Positions 9,087-17,912 of a DNA stretch of 41,640 nt are shown piece after piece. A program made the translations under genes and the position numbers. The DNA is taken from positions 1 to 41,640 of the forward strand of contig JAMCQL010000068.1 of NCBI GenBank assembly GCA_023381615.1. The letters run 5' to 3'. The notes beneath the pieces are model-generated. The model did no database searches. It saw only the letters and a program-made list of their open reading frames with translations, and was not told the DNA's origin. Source of the stretch: Bacteroidota bacterium. GTDB lineage: Bacteria > Bacteroidota > Ignavibacteria > Kryptoniales > JAKASW01. Every line of letters starts with the position of its first letter. Position 1 is the first letter of the stretch.

Positions 9087-10220
9087 CTATGCCGGACTTT
9101 CTCCGACCGGTATAACAACCGTGAATTTGGTTCCCTTGCCGAGAACCGATTCCACGAAGACTTTTCCACCATGACTCTCGATCACGCGTTTCACAATCGT
9201 CAATCCGAGTCCGGTTCCTTTCTGGCTCTCCGCCTTTGGCGGATTCGCGCTCTTTGCCTGACGGTACCGGTCGAAAATCAAAGGGATCTCCGCGGACGAT
9301 ATTCCAACTCCCGTGTCCTCGACATCAATTGCCGCATAGTCTCCCTTTAGCCCGGGAACTTCGTCGTCGAAATGCTTGAGGTACGTTCTCACAATGACTT
9401 TTCCGTCTTTCGGCGTGAACTTGATTGCGTTGCTCACAAGATTTATCACCACCTGATCCAATTTTCCGCTGTCGAATTCGCAGAACGGAAGATTGCGGTC
9501 TTCTTCGATCGTAACCGTGATGCCTTTATCGCGAGCAAGAACTTTCAGACGGGCGACTGCGCTTGCGACCGTGACGTTCAGATCGTTCGGCTGTTTGTTC
9601 AGCTGCAGGCTTCCTGCTTCCAATTTTGCAACGTCAAGAATATTGTTTATCAAACCGAGCATCTTTTGCGACGTGTCGAGCGCCGAATTCAAAAATTCCT
9701 TCAGCTCCGCCGGATTCTGGTCAAATTCGCCGTTAGCCGCCAATTCCAAAACGCCGATGACAACAGATAGCGGACTCCGGAGGTCGTGTACCAGCATAGA
9801 CTGGAAGTCGGCCTTCAACTGCTCGATCTCGTGTTCCGCCTTGACAGCGCGGAGTATCGACCGGACTCTCGCTATCAATTCATCCTGCTCGATCGGCTTG
9901 GTCAGGTATTCATCGGCGCCCAACGCAAAACCTTCTTCGATGCTCTTGGCATCTTTCGAATTCGCGGTGAGAATTATTACGGGAATATCTTTCGTGATTT
10001 CGTTTTCCCGGAGATGCTTCAGCGTCTCAAATCCGTCCATCTCAGGCATTGCAACATCCAGAATGATGAGATCGAGATGTTCTGTTGCGCTTAGGGACAG
10101 GCACTCTTTGCCGCTAGAAGCTTTGAGGACATCAAAACCCTGGCGCTTCAGGAGCTTGTCAAGCAGGATCAAATTGTCAGGCGCATCATCAACAGCTAAG
10201 ACTTTTTGTCGCTCTTCCAT
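9087..10220 (-). CDS. Receiver-histidine kinase (REC-HisKA-HATPase)
   Basis: A 377-residue soluble two-component protein. The receiver spans about 5-122, with phosphoacceptor Asp55 in LIILDVAMPEMDG and the Lys of LTKPI. HisKA follows, with His145 in MLVHDLRSPLS. The ATPase domain has Asn264 in the N box, DVEDTGVGIS and KGTGLGLTIVKR. There is no membrane segment or sensor, so input probably comes as phosphate on the receiver or from the large kinase encoded directly upstream, whose gene it overlaps by 25 bases. Residues 326-330 (NPPKA) are encoded by a TCCGCC/GGCGGA palindrome lying between the F-box region and the GTGLGL motif, where other kinases have a short loop; this looks like an in-frame insertion. 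Confidence 0.93.
   Translation of the reverse strand: MEERQKVLAVDDAPDNLILLDKLLKRQGFDVLKASSGKECLSLSATEHLDLIILDVAMPEMDGFETLKHLRENEITKDIPVIILTANSKDAKSIEEGFALGADEYLTKPIEQDELIARVRSILRAVKAEHEIEQLKADFQSMLVHDLRSPLSVVIGVLELAANGEFDQNPAELKEFLNSALDTSQKMLGLINNILDVAKLEAGSLQLNKQPNDLNVTVASAVARLKVLARDKGITVTIEEDRNLPFCEFDSGKLDQVVINLVSNAIKFTPKDGKVIVRTYLKHFDDEVPGLKGDYAAIDVEDTGVGISSAEIPLIFDRYRQAKSANPPKAESQKGTGLGLTIVKRVIESHGGKVFVESVLGKGTKFTVVIPVGESPA
9229..9243. repeat. Palindrome TCCGCC-TTT-GGCGGA inside a kinase gene
   Basis: Six-base arms around TTT, in frame, encoding NPPKA in the ATPase domain of the receiver-kinase. The identical 15-mer occurs between genes at 19153-19167. Confidence 0.7.
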
Positions 10221-13200
10221 TTTTTTCTCTGTATGAATTTGTTGACCTCGCGTAAAATTATTTCTCTGGTCAACCCTTCTTTCTGAACAATGGTTTTGAT
10301 TTTTGAATTGAGTACGCCGCGCTCTTCGTCGGTTACTTCCTTTGCGGTCAGCACGACGATTGGGACTTCTTTCAGTTTCTCGTCCTCGTACATTTTCTCA
10401 ACAACTTCAAACCCATCCATCTCCGGCATCAACAGATCGAGAAACACCAATGCCGGCACGGTCTTATGAAGGAATTCTATGGCTTCAACTCCATTGCGAG
10501 CCGTGTAAATCGTAAAGCTGCTCTTCTCCAGAAGATTCCGCAGGAAGTTTGTGAAATCTTCATTGTCGTCGACAACGAGTATTTCTCCGCCTGCCGTGCC
10601 GGTGTAACCTCGAATCACGGAAATAATTCTCTGAGCGTCGACCGGTTTGACCAAATAGGATTCCGCGCCAAGCGAAATCGCGAGAGCTTTATTTTCAACG
10701 ACCGAATGAATCACAACGGGAATGTCTTTGAGCTCCGGATCCGACTTCAGCTCTTGCAAAATTTGCCAGCCGTCTTTATTCGGCATCATGATGTCGAGTG
10801 TTACAAGCACCGGCTTGTACTGCCTGACGGCGTCGACGGCGTTACGCGAATCACTGACACCGTAAAACTCGAAGCCCTCGGAGACTAAATGATTCTTTAG
10901 CAGGAGAAGAACCTCCGGATCATCGTCAATGCAGACGACCAAATTGTTGGTTTGCGATAAAGCGGTAGGCGGCGGCGGCACTCCGACTTTTTCTTGCGCG
11001 CCGGTTTTCTCCGGAGAGCGGTAGATTGTCGGCACGGTCAAAGTGAAAGTTGATCCCTTCCCGACTTCGCTTTGCACCGTCAAATCACCGCCGAGCATCC
11101 GCGCAAGCTTCCGGGAAATTGCCAAACCGAGTCCGGTCCCGCCGTGCTTTCTTGTGTTTGAACCGTCGACCTGCCGGAACTCTTCGAACACAACATCGAG
11201 ATATTCAGGAGGAATGCCGTAACCGGTATCTTCGACTGCGAGCGAGACAAAATTTTCTTCGAGCGGCTTCACGATCACTTTTATATGCCCGGTGTCGGTG
11301 AACTTCGCAGCGTTGCTCAGCAAATTCAAAATGATCTGTTTTATTCTCGCGGAATCGGAATAGAGCAGCGAAATGCGCGGGTCGATCTCGCTGACAAGCT
11401 TGACGGGCTTGTCGCCGACGAGAGGCTCAACCGTGGTCAACGCATCTTTCACGACCAGTTCGATATTGAATTCTTCCGGAGAAATCGTGAGCCGTCCCGC
11501 TTCTATCTTCGAGAGATCCAGAATATCATTTATAAGCGCGAGAAGGTTCTTCGCGTTTCTCAAAACAATTTCAAGCCCTTCCTTTTGATCCCCGGTAGGC
11601 AGCTGGGCATCGTCTGTCAAAATTAGATTTGTAAATCCGATTATCGAATTGAGAGGAGTACGCAGCTCGTGGCTCATGTTGGCGAGGAATTGACTTTTCA
11701 GCCTGCTCGCTTCCTCAAGCTGTTGGTTCACCTGAACAAGCTGGGCATTCGCCTCCTCGACCCAAATTTTCGACATCCTGAGCTGCTCGTTGGAATCTTC
11801 AAGCTCATTCGACTTCTCCAAAATATCCGAGTAAAGAAAAGCGTTCTCCACCGCAGCGCCTACCACACGGGAAATCATCATAAAAAATTCTGTGTCGGTC
11901 GGAGTGAAATTCGTCTTCTCTTTTGCGGCGATCACCATTATTCCGTGCGGCTTTCTCGTTCCGATAATTGGAACGATCACCGCGGAATACATCAGCTCCC
12001 GATAAAGAACCTTGAAAAATTCCTGTCGCTGAGCGGCGACATCGGAAATCACTTCCGCATCACCCCGTCTCAAGGCATCCGCGAACAATCCATCGGTTGC
12101 CGAGAGCTTTTGAATCTGCTGATCCTTTTCGAACGACGCCCCGAAACCAAGCGATGCGGTCAGCTCAAGCGTATCTGCTCCTTCCTTCAAAAGATAAACA
12201 GAAGCGGCGGATACATCTTCGAATTCTAAAAGTCGTGTCAAACTCTTGTTCAGAATCTCGAATACATCGAGCGCATCCTTGACTGCCAGCGCAGTTCGAT
12301 TAATGACCGAGAGCCTTCTGTTCTGTTTCTTTATTGCAAGCTCATTCTTCTTTTGCTCGGTTTTGTCGCTGAATATTACAACCGCGCCGTTAACGCTGCC
12401 GTCCGGATCTATAAGAGGCGAGGCGCTGATTGACAAGACCCGCTCCACACCATAGCGCATTATGACAAATTCGAAATTGCGAATATTTTTGCCGTCGATC
12501 GCCGCAAGTTTTACAGGGTTGTCATCGTTATCGAGACGCGTTCCGTCTAATTTTTGAATTCCAAATGTCTCGGCGTAGTTACTGAATCCTATTTCCGGAA
12601 TTTCATTGATCCCTAAGATTTCCTTCCCGCCTTCGTTCATCAGCAGGATTTTCCCGCGTTTATCGACAAGCGCGATTCCCTCGGTAGCGCTCGCAAATAT
12701 CTTTTCGAGTTGATCTGCCTGTTCGGCGACCTTCGCACCAAGTCTCAGTCTCTGTATCCCGACGGCAAGTTCAGAAGCCGCGACCTCAGCCAGCTCGGTT
12801 TCGTATTTGGTGCTTCCCGCGGTTGCAACCGAGACATATTGCACAACGCCGATCAGCTCGCCGGAACTGACGAGCGGAATACTAATCAATCCTTCCGCGG
12901 CGCGGAGGAACGCTTCTCCGTCTAACTCGGAAATTTCTGTTTCAGATAATGACCGGGAAAAGACTGTCTTGCATGTTTTCGCGGCGCGTGTGGCATCGGT
13001 ATCGGATTCTAATCCTAATCTTTGAATAAAAGGAAGGCTCGCGTTTCTTCCCTGCAGGTTGTGCTGCGCCGCAAGTTCAAGCGTCAGGTTCTTCTCGTCA
13101 TAGAAGTACAAGACTGCAAGCGGAGCATTGAGAATTTCGGAGAAAAGCTCAACCGAAGACTGCGCCAGCTCCCGAACTTTGCCGCTTGAGATCGCAAGCT

Positions 13201-14773
13201 GTGTAACTCGGTACGCGGCTTCTTTCCTTCTCTCTGCCCACTTCTTCTCCGTTATGTCTTCACAGATTCCCACGAGCGCGATGACGTTTCCACCCGAGTC
13301 TTTGATCGAACTTGTATTGAGAGAGATATAGTATTCGGTACCGTCTTTCCTCTGGTTCAGAACTTCGCCTTTCCAACTTCCGCTGCGAACCGTCTGCACA
13401 TAAATTCCCCTTGCTTTGTTGTATCCAAATGTCGGCGAGACAACTGCCCACAAGCTTCTGCCCGGAAGATCGGCAAGCGTATAACCGAAAAGTTTTTCAG
13501 CGGCTGAATTCAAGAAGGTGACCTGTCCATGAGCATCCGTCAGGGCGATGGCTTCATCGGTGTTCTCGACCGCCGCGCTCAAAACTTGATTACGTCGCTC
13601 AAGCTCTTTCCGCTTCGTGATGTCTCTGAAAACCGTAATCCTTGCAAGCCGCTTCCCACCGATTACAATAGATGTCGAGTTCAACAAGGTTTCTATCTTC
13701 TGTCCGCTTTTCGCCACGACCGTCAGTTCAAATTCATTTCGAGCGCCTTGGTCTACAAGTCTTGCATATTGCTCAACCTTTTCACGTTCGCCGGGGTCAT
13801 AAAGCTCTAAAATACTTTTGCCCTTAATTTCCGAAAGCGTGTAACCGAAATCCCGTTCAAATGCGGGGTTCACATAAAGGTTTTTTCCTGTTTCATCAAC
13901 TATTCTGACCGGGTCGGGGACCTTCTCAAGATAGAGCTGGTATTTCAACAGCTCTTGATTTGCGGTTTTCAGACCTTCAGAGCTGCGGACATATTCACCG
14001 AAAATCTGTCCGATGTCGACCAGACTTCCGACGGCGCCTATCGTATAAGCGACAACCGACAAACCGACCTGGGCAGCAGACGCTGTGTCGGCAATCGAAG
14101 TTGAAAACGAGCCGACAAGTCCCGACAGCATGAGAATAAACAGCGTTATACTTATTGTATAATTGAAGAGCGTAGGATACTGTAAGTAATTTCGGCTTAC
14201 TCCGATGAAGGCGATCAGAAAAAGTCCGGAGACCAACAAAGTCAACGGCCGTATATTGCCCGACGAAAATTCGCTGCTTTTGAATTCATAAACGTGTGCA
14301 GCAGACGCGATAAGAAGAACAAGAACAGCCGCGATACCGACTCCCGCCAAAACGTCAAGAAGTGTGGACTTTGGTTTCGGATAGATCCAAACGAGCAGAG
14401 TGCCGACTGCAAGCATCAGCCCAAGCAAAAATCTCCCGCCCTGCCAGGCAGCCATCTGAAAACTAAATGCCTGTTGACCTCCCCCGAAAACTCCAAGATC
14501 GGAAATAATTATGCCGCTTATTCTTATAAATCCACCGACGAGGAATGCGAGCGCGATAAATTCAAGCAGCCTTTCTTTCAGCACGATGTATCGCGAAAAG
14601 GCGAAGAGCGAAATCGCGACAGAGATCATGCTGGTGGTGAGTATGGAATCAACAAGAAGTCCCCCCGTCATCGACGCATGAAACAGATGAGAAAGGAAGA
14701 CGATCAAGATAGCGAACACCCAAGCTCCGCCGATTCCAATGCTCAGGGAAAGTAGACTTTTACTCTTGTTCAC
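10196..14773 (-). CDS. Giant membrane-bound hybrid histidine kinase (8 TM, PAS/GAF, HisKA-HATPase, two receivers)
   Basis: A 1525-residue sensor. Residues about 10-260 hold roughly eight hydrophobic segments (MASE-like). Then come PAS domains near 285-390 (VPDPVRIVDETGK) and 395-520 (TDEAIALTDAHG), a GAF-like region near 530-690, a third PAS near 695-810 (EGIALVDKRGK), a second GAF near 825-990 and a coiled coil. HisKA has the phosphoacceptor His in FLANMSHELRTPLNS, followed by the ATPase domain with GGTGLGLAI. Two receivers end the protein (VTLDIMMPNKDG and VFLDLLMPEMDG). No HPt or output domain is present, so phosphate presumably passes to the separate receiver upstream or the receiver-kinase downstream. 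Start is GTG 14773 after GGAG, overlapping the receiver's stop by four bases (GTGA). Confidence 0.94.
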   Translation of the reverse strand: MNKSKSLLSLSIGIGGAWVFAILIVFLSHLFHASMTGGLLVDSILTTSMISVAISLFAFSRYIVLKERLLEFIALAFLVGGFIRISGIIISDLGVFGGGQQAFSFQMAAWQGGRFLLGLMLAVGTLLVWIYPKPKSTLLDVLAGVGIAAVLVLLIASAAHVYEFKSSEFSSGNIRPLTLLVSGLFLIAFIGVSRNYLQYPTLFNYTISITLFILMLSGLVGSFSTSIADTASAAQVGLSVVAYTIGAVGSLVDIGQIFGEYVRSSEGLKTANQELLKYQLYLEKVPDPVRIVDETGKNLYVNPAFERDFGYTLSEIKGKSILELYDPGEREKVEQYARLVDQGARNEFELTVVAKSGQKIETLLNSTSIVIGGKRLARITVFRDITKRKELERRNQVLSAAVENTDEAIALTDAHGQVTFLNSAAEKLFGYTLADLPGRSLWAVVSPTFGYNKARGIYVQTVRSGSWKGEVLNQRKDGTEYYISLNTSSIKDSGGNVIALVGICEDITEKKWAERRKEAAYRVTQLAISSGKVRELAQSSVELFSEILNAPLAVLYFYDEKNLTLELAAQHNLQGRNASLPFIQRLGLESDTDATRAAKTCKTVFSRSLSETEISELDGEAFLRAAEGLISIPLVSSGELIGVVQYVSVATAGSTKYETELAEVAASELAVGIQRLRLGAKVAEQADQLEKIFASATEGIALVDKRGKILLMNEGGKEILGINEIPEIGFSNYAETFGIQKLDGTRLDNDDNPVKLAAIDGKNIRNFEFVIMRYGVERVLSISASPLIDPDGSVNGAVVIFSDKTEQKKNELAIKKQNRRLSVINRTALAVKDALDVFEILNKSLTRLLEFEDVSAASVYLLKEGADTLELTASLGFGASFEKDQQIQKLSATDGLFADALRRGDAEVISDVAAQRQEFFKVLYRELMYSAVIVPIIGTRKPHGIMVIAAKEKTNFTPTDTEFFMMISRVVGAAVENAFLYSDILEKSNELEDSNEQLRMSKIWVEEANAQLVQVNQQLEEASRLKSQFLANMSHELRTPLNSIIGFTNLILTDDAQLPTGDQKEGLEIVLRNAKNLLALINDILDLSKIEAGRLTISPEEFNIELVVKDALTTVEPLVGDKPVKLVSEIDPRISLLYSDSARIKQIILNLLSNAAKFTDTGHIKVIVKPLEENFVSLAVEDTGYGIPPEYLDVVFEEFRQVDGSNTRKHGGTGLGLAISRKLARMLGGDLTVQSEVGKGSTFTLTVPTIYRSPEKTGAQEKVGVPPPPTALSQTNNLVVCIDDDPEVLLLLKNHLVSEGFEFYGVSDSRNAVDAVRQYKPVLVTLDIMMPNKDGWQILQELKSDPELKDIPVVIHSVVENKALAISLGAESYLVKPVDAQRIISVIRGYTGTAGGEILVVDDNEDFTNFLRNLLEKSSFTIYTARNGVEAIEFLHKTVPALVFLDLLMPEMDGFEVVEKMYEDEKLKEVPIVVLTAKEVTDEERGVLNSKIKTIVQKEGLTREIILREVNKFIQRKKWKSDKKS

Positions 14774-15183
14774 TCTTCACTCCACAGGATCCCGTCCCGA
14801 AAGCGTTCGGGACGGGACAGATATTTTTTTAACGTGTCAATTAGAAGCGCAGAATCGACCGGCTTCGTTAAATATTCATTGCAGCCTGCCTGAAAAGCCT
14901 TTTCTTTGTCGCCGATCATCGCCTGCGCTGTCACGGCAATTACCGGAATATGCTTCGTCGCATCGCTCGACTTCAACATCGAAGCCGCCTCGTAGCCGTC
15001 CATATCCGGCATTTTCATATCAAGTAAAATTACTTCAGGCATCCTTTCGATTGCAAGCTTGAGCACCTCCCTCCCGCTTTGCACATCTATGATCTCAATA
15101 TCGAGTCCTGAACGTTTCAATATTCTTTTGATCAGCAAAATGTTGTCCGCGTTGTCATCCGCAAGGAGAACAAGCTTGGGCAT
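14770..15183 (-). CDS. Single-domain response regulator
   Basis: A 137-residue receiver without an output domain. The acidic pair is in LLADDN, the phosphoacceptor is Asp55 (VILLDMKMPDMDG), Thr is in VTAQA and Lys in LTKPVD. It starts at ATG 15183, sharing one base with the phosphohexomutase stop (TGATG), and overlaps the GTG of the giant kinase by four bases, so the three are probably translated in series. After the last receiver helix (LKKYL) the tail SRPERFRDGILWSEE is largely encoded by a perfect 11-bp inverted repeat, so the C-terminus has probably been rewritten by an inserted palindrome. A relay partner of the neighbouring kinases is the likely role. Confidence 0.92.
   Translation of the reverse strand: MPKLVLLADDNADNILLIKRILKRSGLDIEIIDVQSGREVLKLAIERMPEVILLDMKMPDMDGYEAASMLKSSDATKHIPVIAVTAQAMIGDKEKAFQAGCNEYLTKPVDSALLIDTLKKYLSRPERFRDGILWSEE
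14791..14816. repeat. Perfect inverted repeat CCCGTCCCGAA-AGCG-TTCGGGACGGG in a coding tail
   Basis: Eleven-base perfect arms with a four-base loop, lying in frame in the last codons of the response regulator (residues 123-131). It could form a hairpin in the mRNA just before the overlapping GTG start of the giant kinase and so affect translational coupling. Confidence 0.85.
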
Positions 15184-16652
15184 CAGAGCTTCTCCACAAG
15201 CTTTACCACTTCGATGGCGCGCGCCTCCGCTTCTTTGCGGGATGCGGCTTCGGCTATCACCCTGATGATCGGCTCGGTGTTCGATTTCCTGAGATGGATC
15301 CAATAATCCGGCGCATCGATCTTAAGCCCATCGTCCGTATTGATCTCAAACTTGGAGTAACGCTTCTTGATCGCATTGATAATCTTATCGGGATTCTTCT
15401 TGCCTAACTCGATTCTCTTTTTTATGATCTCGAATTGCGGCAAGGAACTTTTTAGTTCTGAGAGCGTACCGCCGAATTCAAGAAGATGCTGAAGTGTGAT
15501 TCCGATGCCTACAAGCGCGTCGCGGCCATAATGCACTTCCGGCAGAATGACGCCGCCGCTTCCTTCGCCGCCAACCACCGCATTCACCTTTTTCATTTTC
15601 TTGACGACATTTATTTCCCCGACGGGAGAGCGAAAGACCTTTCCGTCCAAACCGCGGGCAATTTCGTCAACCGCGCGAGTCGTGGACAAATTTACCACGG
15701 CTATTCTTTTTTCAACAGCGGTTTTCTCGAAAACAAACTTGACGACCTGAGCAATTGTGTACTCTTCGCTGAACGGCTCACCCTTTTCGGTAATCAGAAC
15801 GAGTCGGTCAACATCCGGGTCGACGGCGATTCCGAAATCCGATTTCTCCGACTTAACTCGCTCCATCAACTCAGATAAATTTTCCGGCAGCGGCTCCGGC
15901 TTGCGGGGAAATTTTCCGGTCGATTCACAATTCATTTTAATCACAACGCAGCCGAGTTCGTGCAAAAGTTGAGGAACAATCACCGAACCGGCAGCATTAA
16001 CACAATCTAAAACGATCTTAAAATGTCTTTTGCGTATCGCTTCGACAGCGACAGCCCTTATTGCCAACACGCGGCGTATGTGATCGTGCAGAAAAAAATC
16101 ACTGTGCTCAATTTTTCCCGTGGACTTGTAGGATGCGTATTCCGCTTTCTGCTCGGCGTATTTCCAAAGCTTTTTGTTTTCTTCGGCGTCGAGAAAAACG
16201 CCTTCCCCGTTGATGAATTTTAAGCCGTTCCATTCCATCGGGTTGTGGCTCGCGGTAACGGCGATACCGCCGACGGCGTCGGAATGCTCGGCGGCAAGCT
16301 GGACAGTCGGCGTCGGACAAATTCCTATATCAATAACATCACATCCGTTAGCCGCCAGAGTGCCCGACAAAATGTCTGCGAGCATTGCGCCATGATACCT
16401 GCCGTCCCTTCCGACGACAATTTGTTTGCGAGCCGATCCTATCACATTCCCGCGAGCGGGATCTTCGACCTGCGATGCCCCGCGCTTCGCGGGACGTCTC
16501 CGCAGGATCCTTCGGACTGTTCGGGAATTGGAAAATCTTGCGAAAGCATTCCCGTATTTTATGACTGTTTCCGGAGTCAGAGTATCTCCGACGACGCCTC
16601 GAAGTCCGGAAATACTCACCATCAGTCCGAAGTATCCTGTGGATTTGCTCAT
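15183..16652 (-). CDS. Phosphohexomutase (phosphomannomutase/phosphoglucosamine mutase type)
   Basis: A 489-residue alpha-D-phosphohexomutase that moves phosphate between C1 and C6 of a hexose. The active-site serine is Ser135 in VTASHNP. The metal loop DPDVDR is at 278-283, the sugar loop is GGEGSGG and the phosphate loop RKSNTEP. The substrate (glucosamine, mannose or glucose phosphate) cannot be decided. Between the N-terminal SGLRGVVGDTLTPE...NAFARF and KQIVVGRDGRYHG, residues about 42-75 form an Arg-rich extra segment that relatives lack; its DNA is three palindromes, one of the TCCGnAGGATCCTnCGGA family. Start ATG 16652 overlaps the GNAT stop by four bases (ATGA). It lies between pantothenate kinase/GNAT genes and a two-component set. 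Confidence 0.92.
   Translation of the reverse strand: MSKSTGYFGLMVSISGLRGVVGDTLTPETVIKYGNAFARFSNSRTVRRILRRRPAKRGASQVEDPARGNVIGSARKQIVVGRDGRYHGAMLADILSGTLAANGCDVIDIGICPTPTVQLAAEHSDAVGGIAVTASHNPMEWNGLKFINGEGVFLDAEENKKLWKYAEQKAEYASYKSTGKIEHSDFFLHDHIRRVLAIRAVAVEAIRKRHFKIVLDCVNAAGSVIVPQLLHELGCVVIKMNCESTGKFPRKPEPLPENLSELMERVKSEKSDFGIAVDPDVDRLVLITEKGEPFSEEYTIAQVVKFVFEKTAVEKRIAVVNLSTTRAVDEIARGLDGKVFRSPVGEINVVKKMKKVNAVVGGEGSGGVILPEVHYGRDALVGIGITLQHLLEFGGTLSELKSSLPQFEIIKKRIELGKKNPDKIINAIKKRYSKFEINTDDGLKIDAPDYWIHLRKSNTEPIIRVIAEAASRKEAEARAIEVVKLVEKL
16448..16516. repeat. Cluster of three palindromes inserted in frame in the phosphohexomutase gene
   Basis: TCCCGC-GA-GCGGGA at 16448-16461, CCCGCG-CTT-CGCGGG at 16479-16493 and TCCGCAGGATCCTTCGGA at 16499-16516. 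Together with flanking bases they encode an Arg/Pro-rich stretch (residues about 45-69) between two conserved parts of domain 1. The first shares its core CCCGCGAGCGG with the palindrome at 32172, and the last matches 5639. Confidence 0.85.
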
Positions 16653-17164
16653 TTCTTGCCCGTGATTATTTTCGAATATTGAACAAGCTTTTTGCTTGAA
16701 ACATAGCCGCGCGATTTAAGAAGTTTATGCACGCTCGAATTGTAATCGTAAACGCTCATAAGAATATACTCGACCTTCTCCTTTTTCGCCAATGCCTCGA
16801 CCTCGTTCAGCAGCGCAGTGCCGACACCGTGACGGCGCCAATCCTTCCTCACAACTGCGTACGGCAAATACAAATAGTTGTATGATTTGTAAACCGTTAT
16901 GTAACCGACAACTTCCTTTTCCGCCGCAGCAACAAGCATGAATGCATCCTTCGAACCGACGAAATGGGCAAAGTCATTAGCCTTCATTTTTTGACCGGGA
17001 TAGTTTTCTATTTCCCTGACACCGTCACTCATCTTTGCGATTGCCGGCAGATCGCTAAACTTTGCCCGCCGGATAACAAGCTTTGCAGAAAGTTTTTCCC
17101 TTGCCGTTCTTTTTGAGCGGCTATCGCGGTTAACGCTTTGAGACTTTTTGGTAGTTGTTTTCAT
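16649..17164 (-). CDS. GNAT-family N-acetyltransferase
   Basis: About 171 residues. A basic N-terminal tail (KTTTKKSQSVNRDSRSKRTAREK) is followed by a GNAT fold beginning LVIRRAKFSDLPAIAKM. It includes VVGYITVYKSYNYLYLPYAVVRKDWRRHGVGTALLNEVEALAKK, with the acetyl-CoA loop RRHGVG, and YILMSVYDYNSSVHKLLKSRGYV near the end. The acceptor is unknown. ATG 17164 was taken as start, overlapping coaX by 35 bases; a TTG at 17203 is possible. The stop overlaps the phosphohexomutase ATG by four bases, so it belongs to the same transcript. Confidence 0.85.
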   Translation of the reverse strand: MKTTTKKSQSVNRDSRSKRTAREKLSAKLVIRRAKFSDLPAIAKMSDGVREIENYPGQKMKANDFAHFVGSKDAFMLVAAAEKEVVGYITVYKSYNYLYLPYAVVRKDWRRHGVGTALLNEVEALAKKEKVEYILMSVYDYNSSVHKLLKSRGYVSSKKLVQYSKIITGKK

Positions 17165-17912
17165 AAATGATTCGCACGCCTTCAAGTACAAGTGTCGGTT
17201 CAATATGATCTATTGCTTTGGTTTGTAAAGCCATGATTCGAGCATAGCCGCCGGTCGCAACAACTTTCGCTTCGGTCCCAAGCTCACTCTTGATCCTGCG
17301 GAGAATCCCTTCCATCGCATCTATCGCTCCGAACATTATACCGCTTTGCATGCTTGCAACAGTTGTTTTACCGATGACTTCCTGAGGAAATCGGAGTTCA
17401 ATTCTCGGAAGTTTCGCGGCTCTTCTCTGCAAGTCGGCGGCGCCGGTTTCCACGCCGGGCGCAATTGCGCCTCCGAGATAAACACCTTCGGCGGAAATAA
17501 CGTCGAACGTGGTCGCCGTACCGAAATCGAGTATGATCAGCGGCCCGCCGTATTTCTTGTATCCGGCAACCGCATCGCAGATCCTGTCGCTTCCAACAGC
17601 CTTCGGCTCGCCGTAACCGATTTTGATTCCCAATTCCAAATCCGAATTCACGACAAGCGGCTCGCAATCAAAATATTTCCGCGACATCTTCTCGAGAATA
17701 TCCGTAAGATTGGGAACCACGGATGAAATCCCGACACCTTCGATCAAGCGCGTCTTGACGCCATGATGTTTTAGCAGCGATAACACGACGATGCCGATTT
17801 CATCTTCGGTGCGCACGAGCTCGCTGGCAACGCGGTAATCGTGTTTCAATTTACTTTTCTCATACACGCCGAATTGCGTGTGCGTATTTCCAACGTCGAT
17901 ACAAAGAAGCAT
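17130..17912 (-). CDS. coaX: Type III pantothenate kinase
   Basis: A 260-residue enzyme for the first step of coenzyme A synthesis (ATP + pantothenate). ASKHA-fold motifs are visible: CIDVGNTHTQFGVY (phosphate 1), GSDRICDAVAGY (pantothenate binding, catalytic Asp), ILDFGTATTFDV (phosphate 2), GGAIAPGVE and VATGGYA. Length is typical. The start ATG 17912 shares one base with the birA stop (TAATG). Pairing of birA with coaX is common in bacteria and joins two cofactor-related activities. Its 3' end overlaps the GNAT gene. Confidence 0.95.
   Translation of the reverse strand: MLLCIDVGNTHTQFGVYEKSKLKHDYRVASELVRTEDEIGIVVLSLLKHHGVKTRLIEGVGISSVVPNLTDILEKMSRKYFDCEPLVVNSDLELGIKIGYGEPKAVGSDRICDAVAGYKKYGGPLIILDFGTATTFDVISAEGVYLGGAIAPGVETGAADLQRRAAKLPRIELRFPQEVIGKTTVASMQSGIMFGAIDAMEGILRRIKSELGTEAKVVATGGYARIMALQTKAIDHIEPTLVLEGVRIIYENNYQKVSKR

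Noticed and set aside
9493..10236. 247-codon plus-strand frame opposite the receiver-kinase
   Set aside because: An antisense shadow of a gene with clear domains; its own translation is Ser/Arg-rich without any motif.
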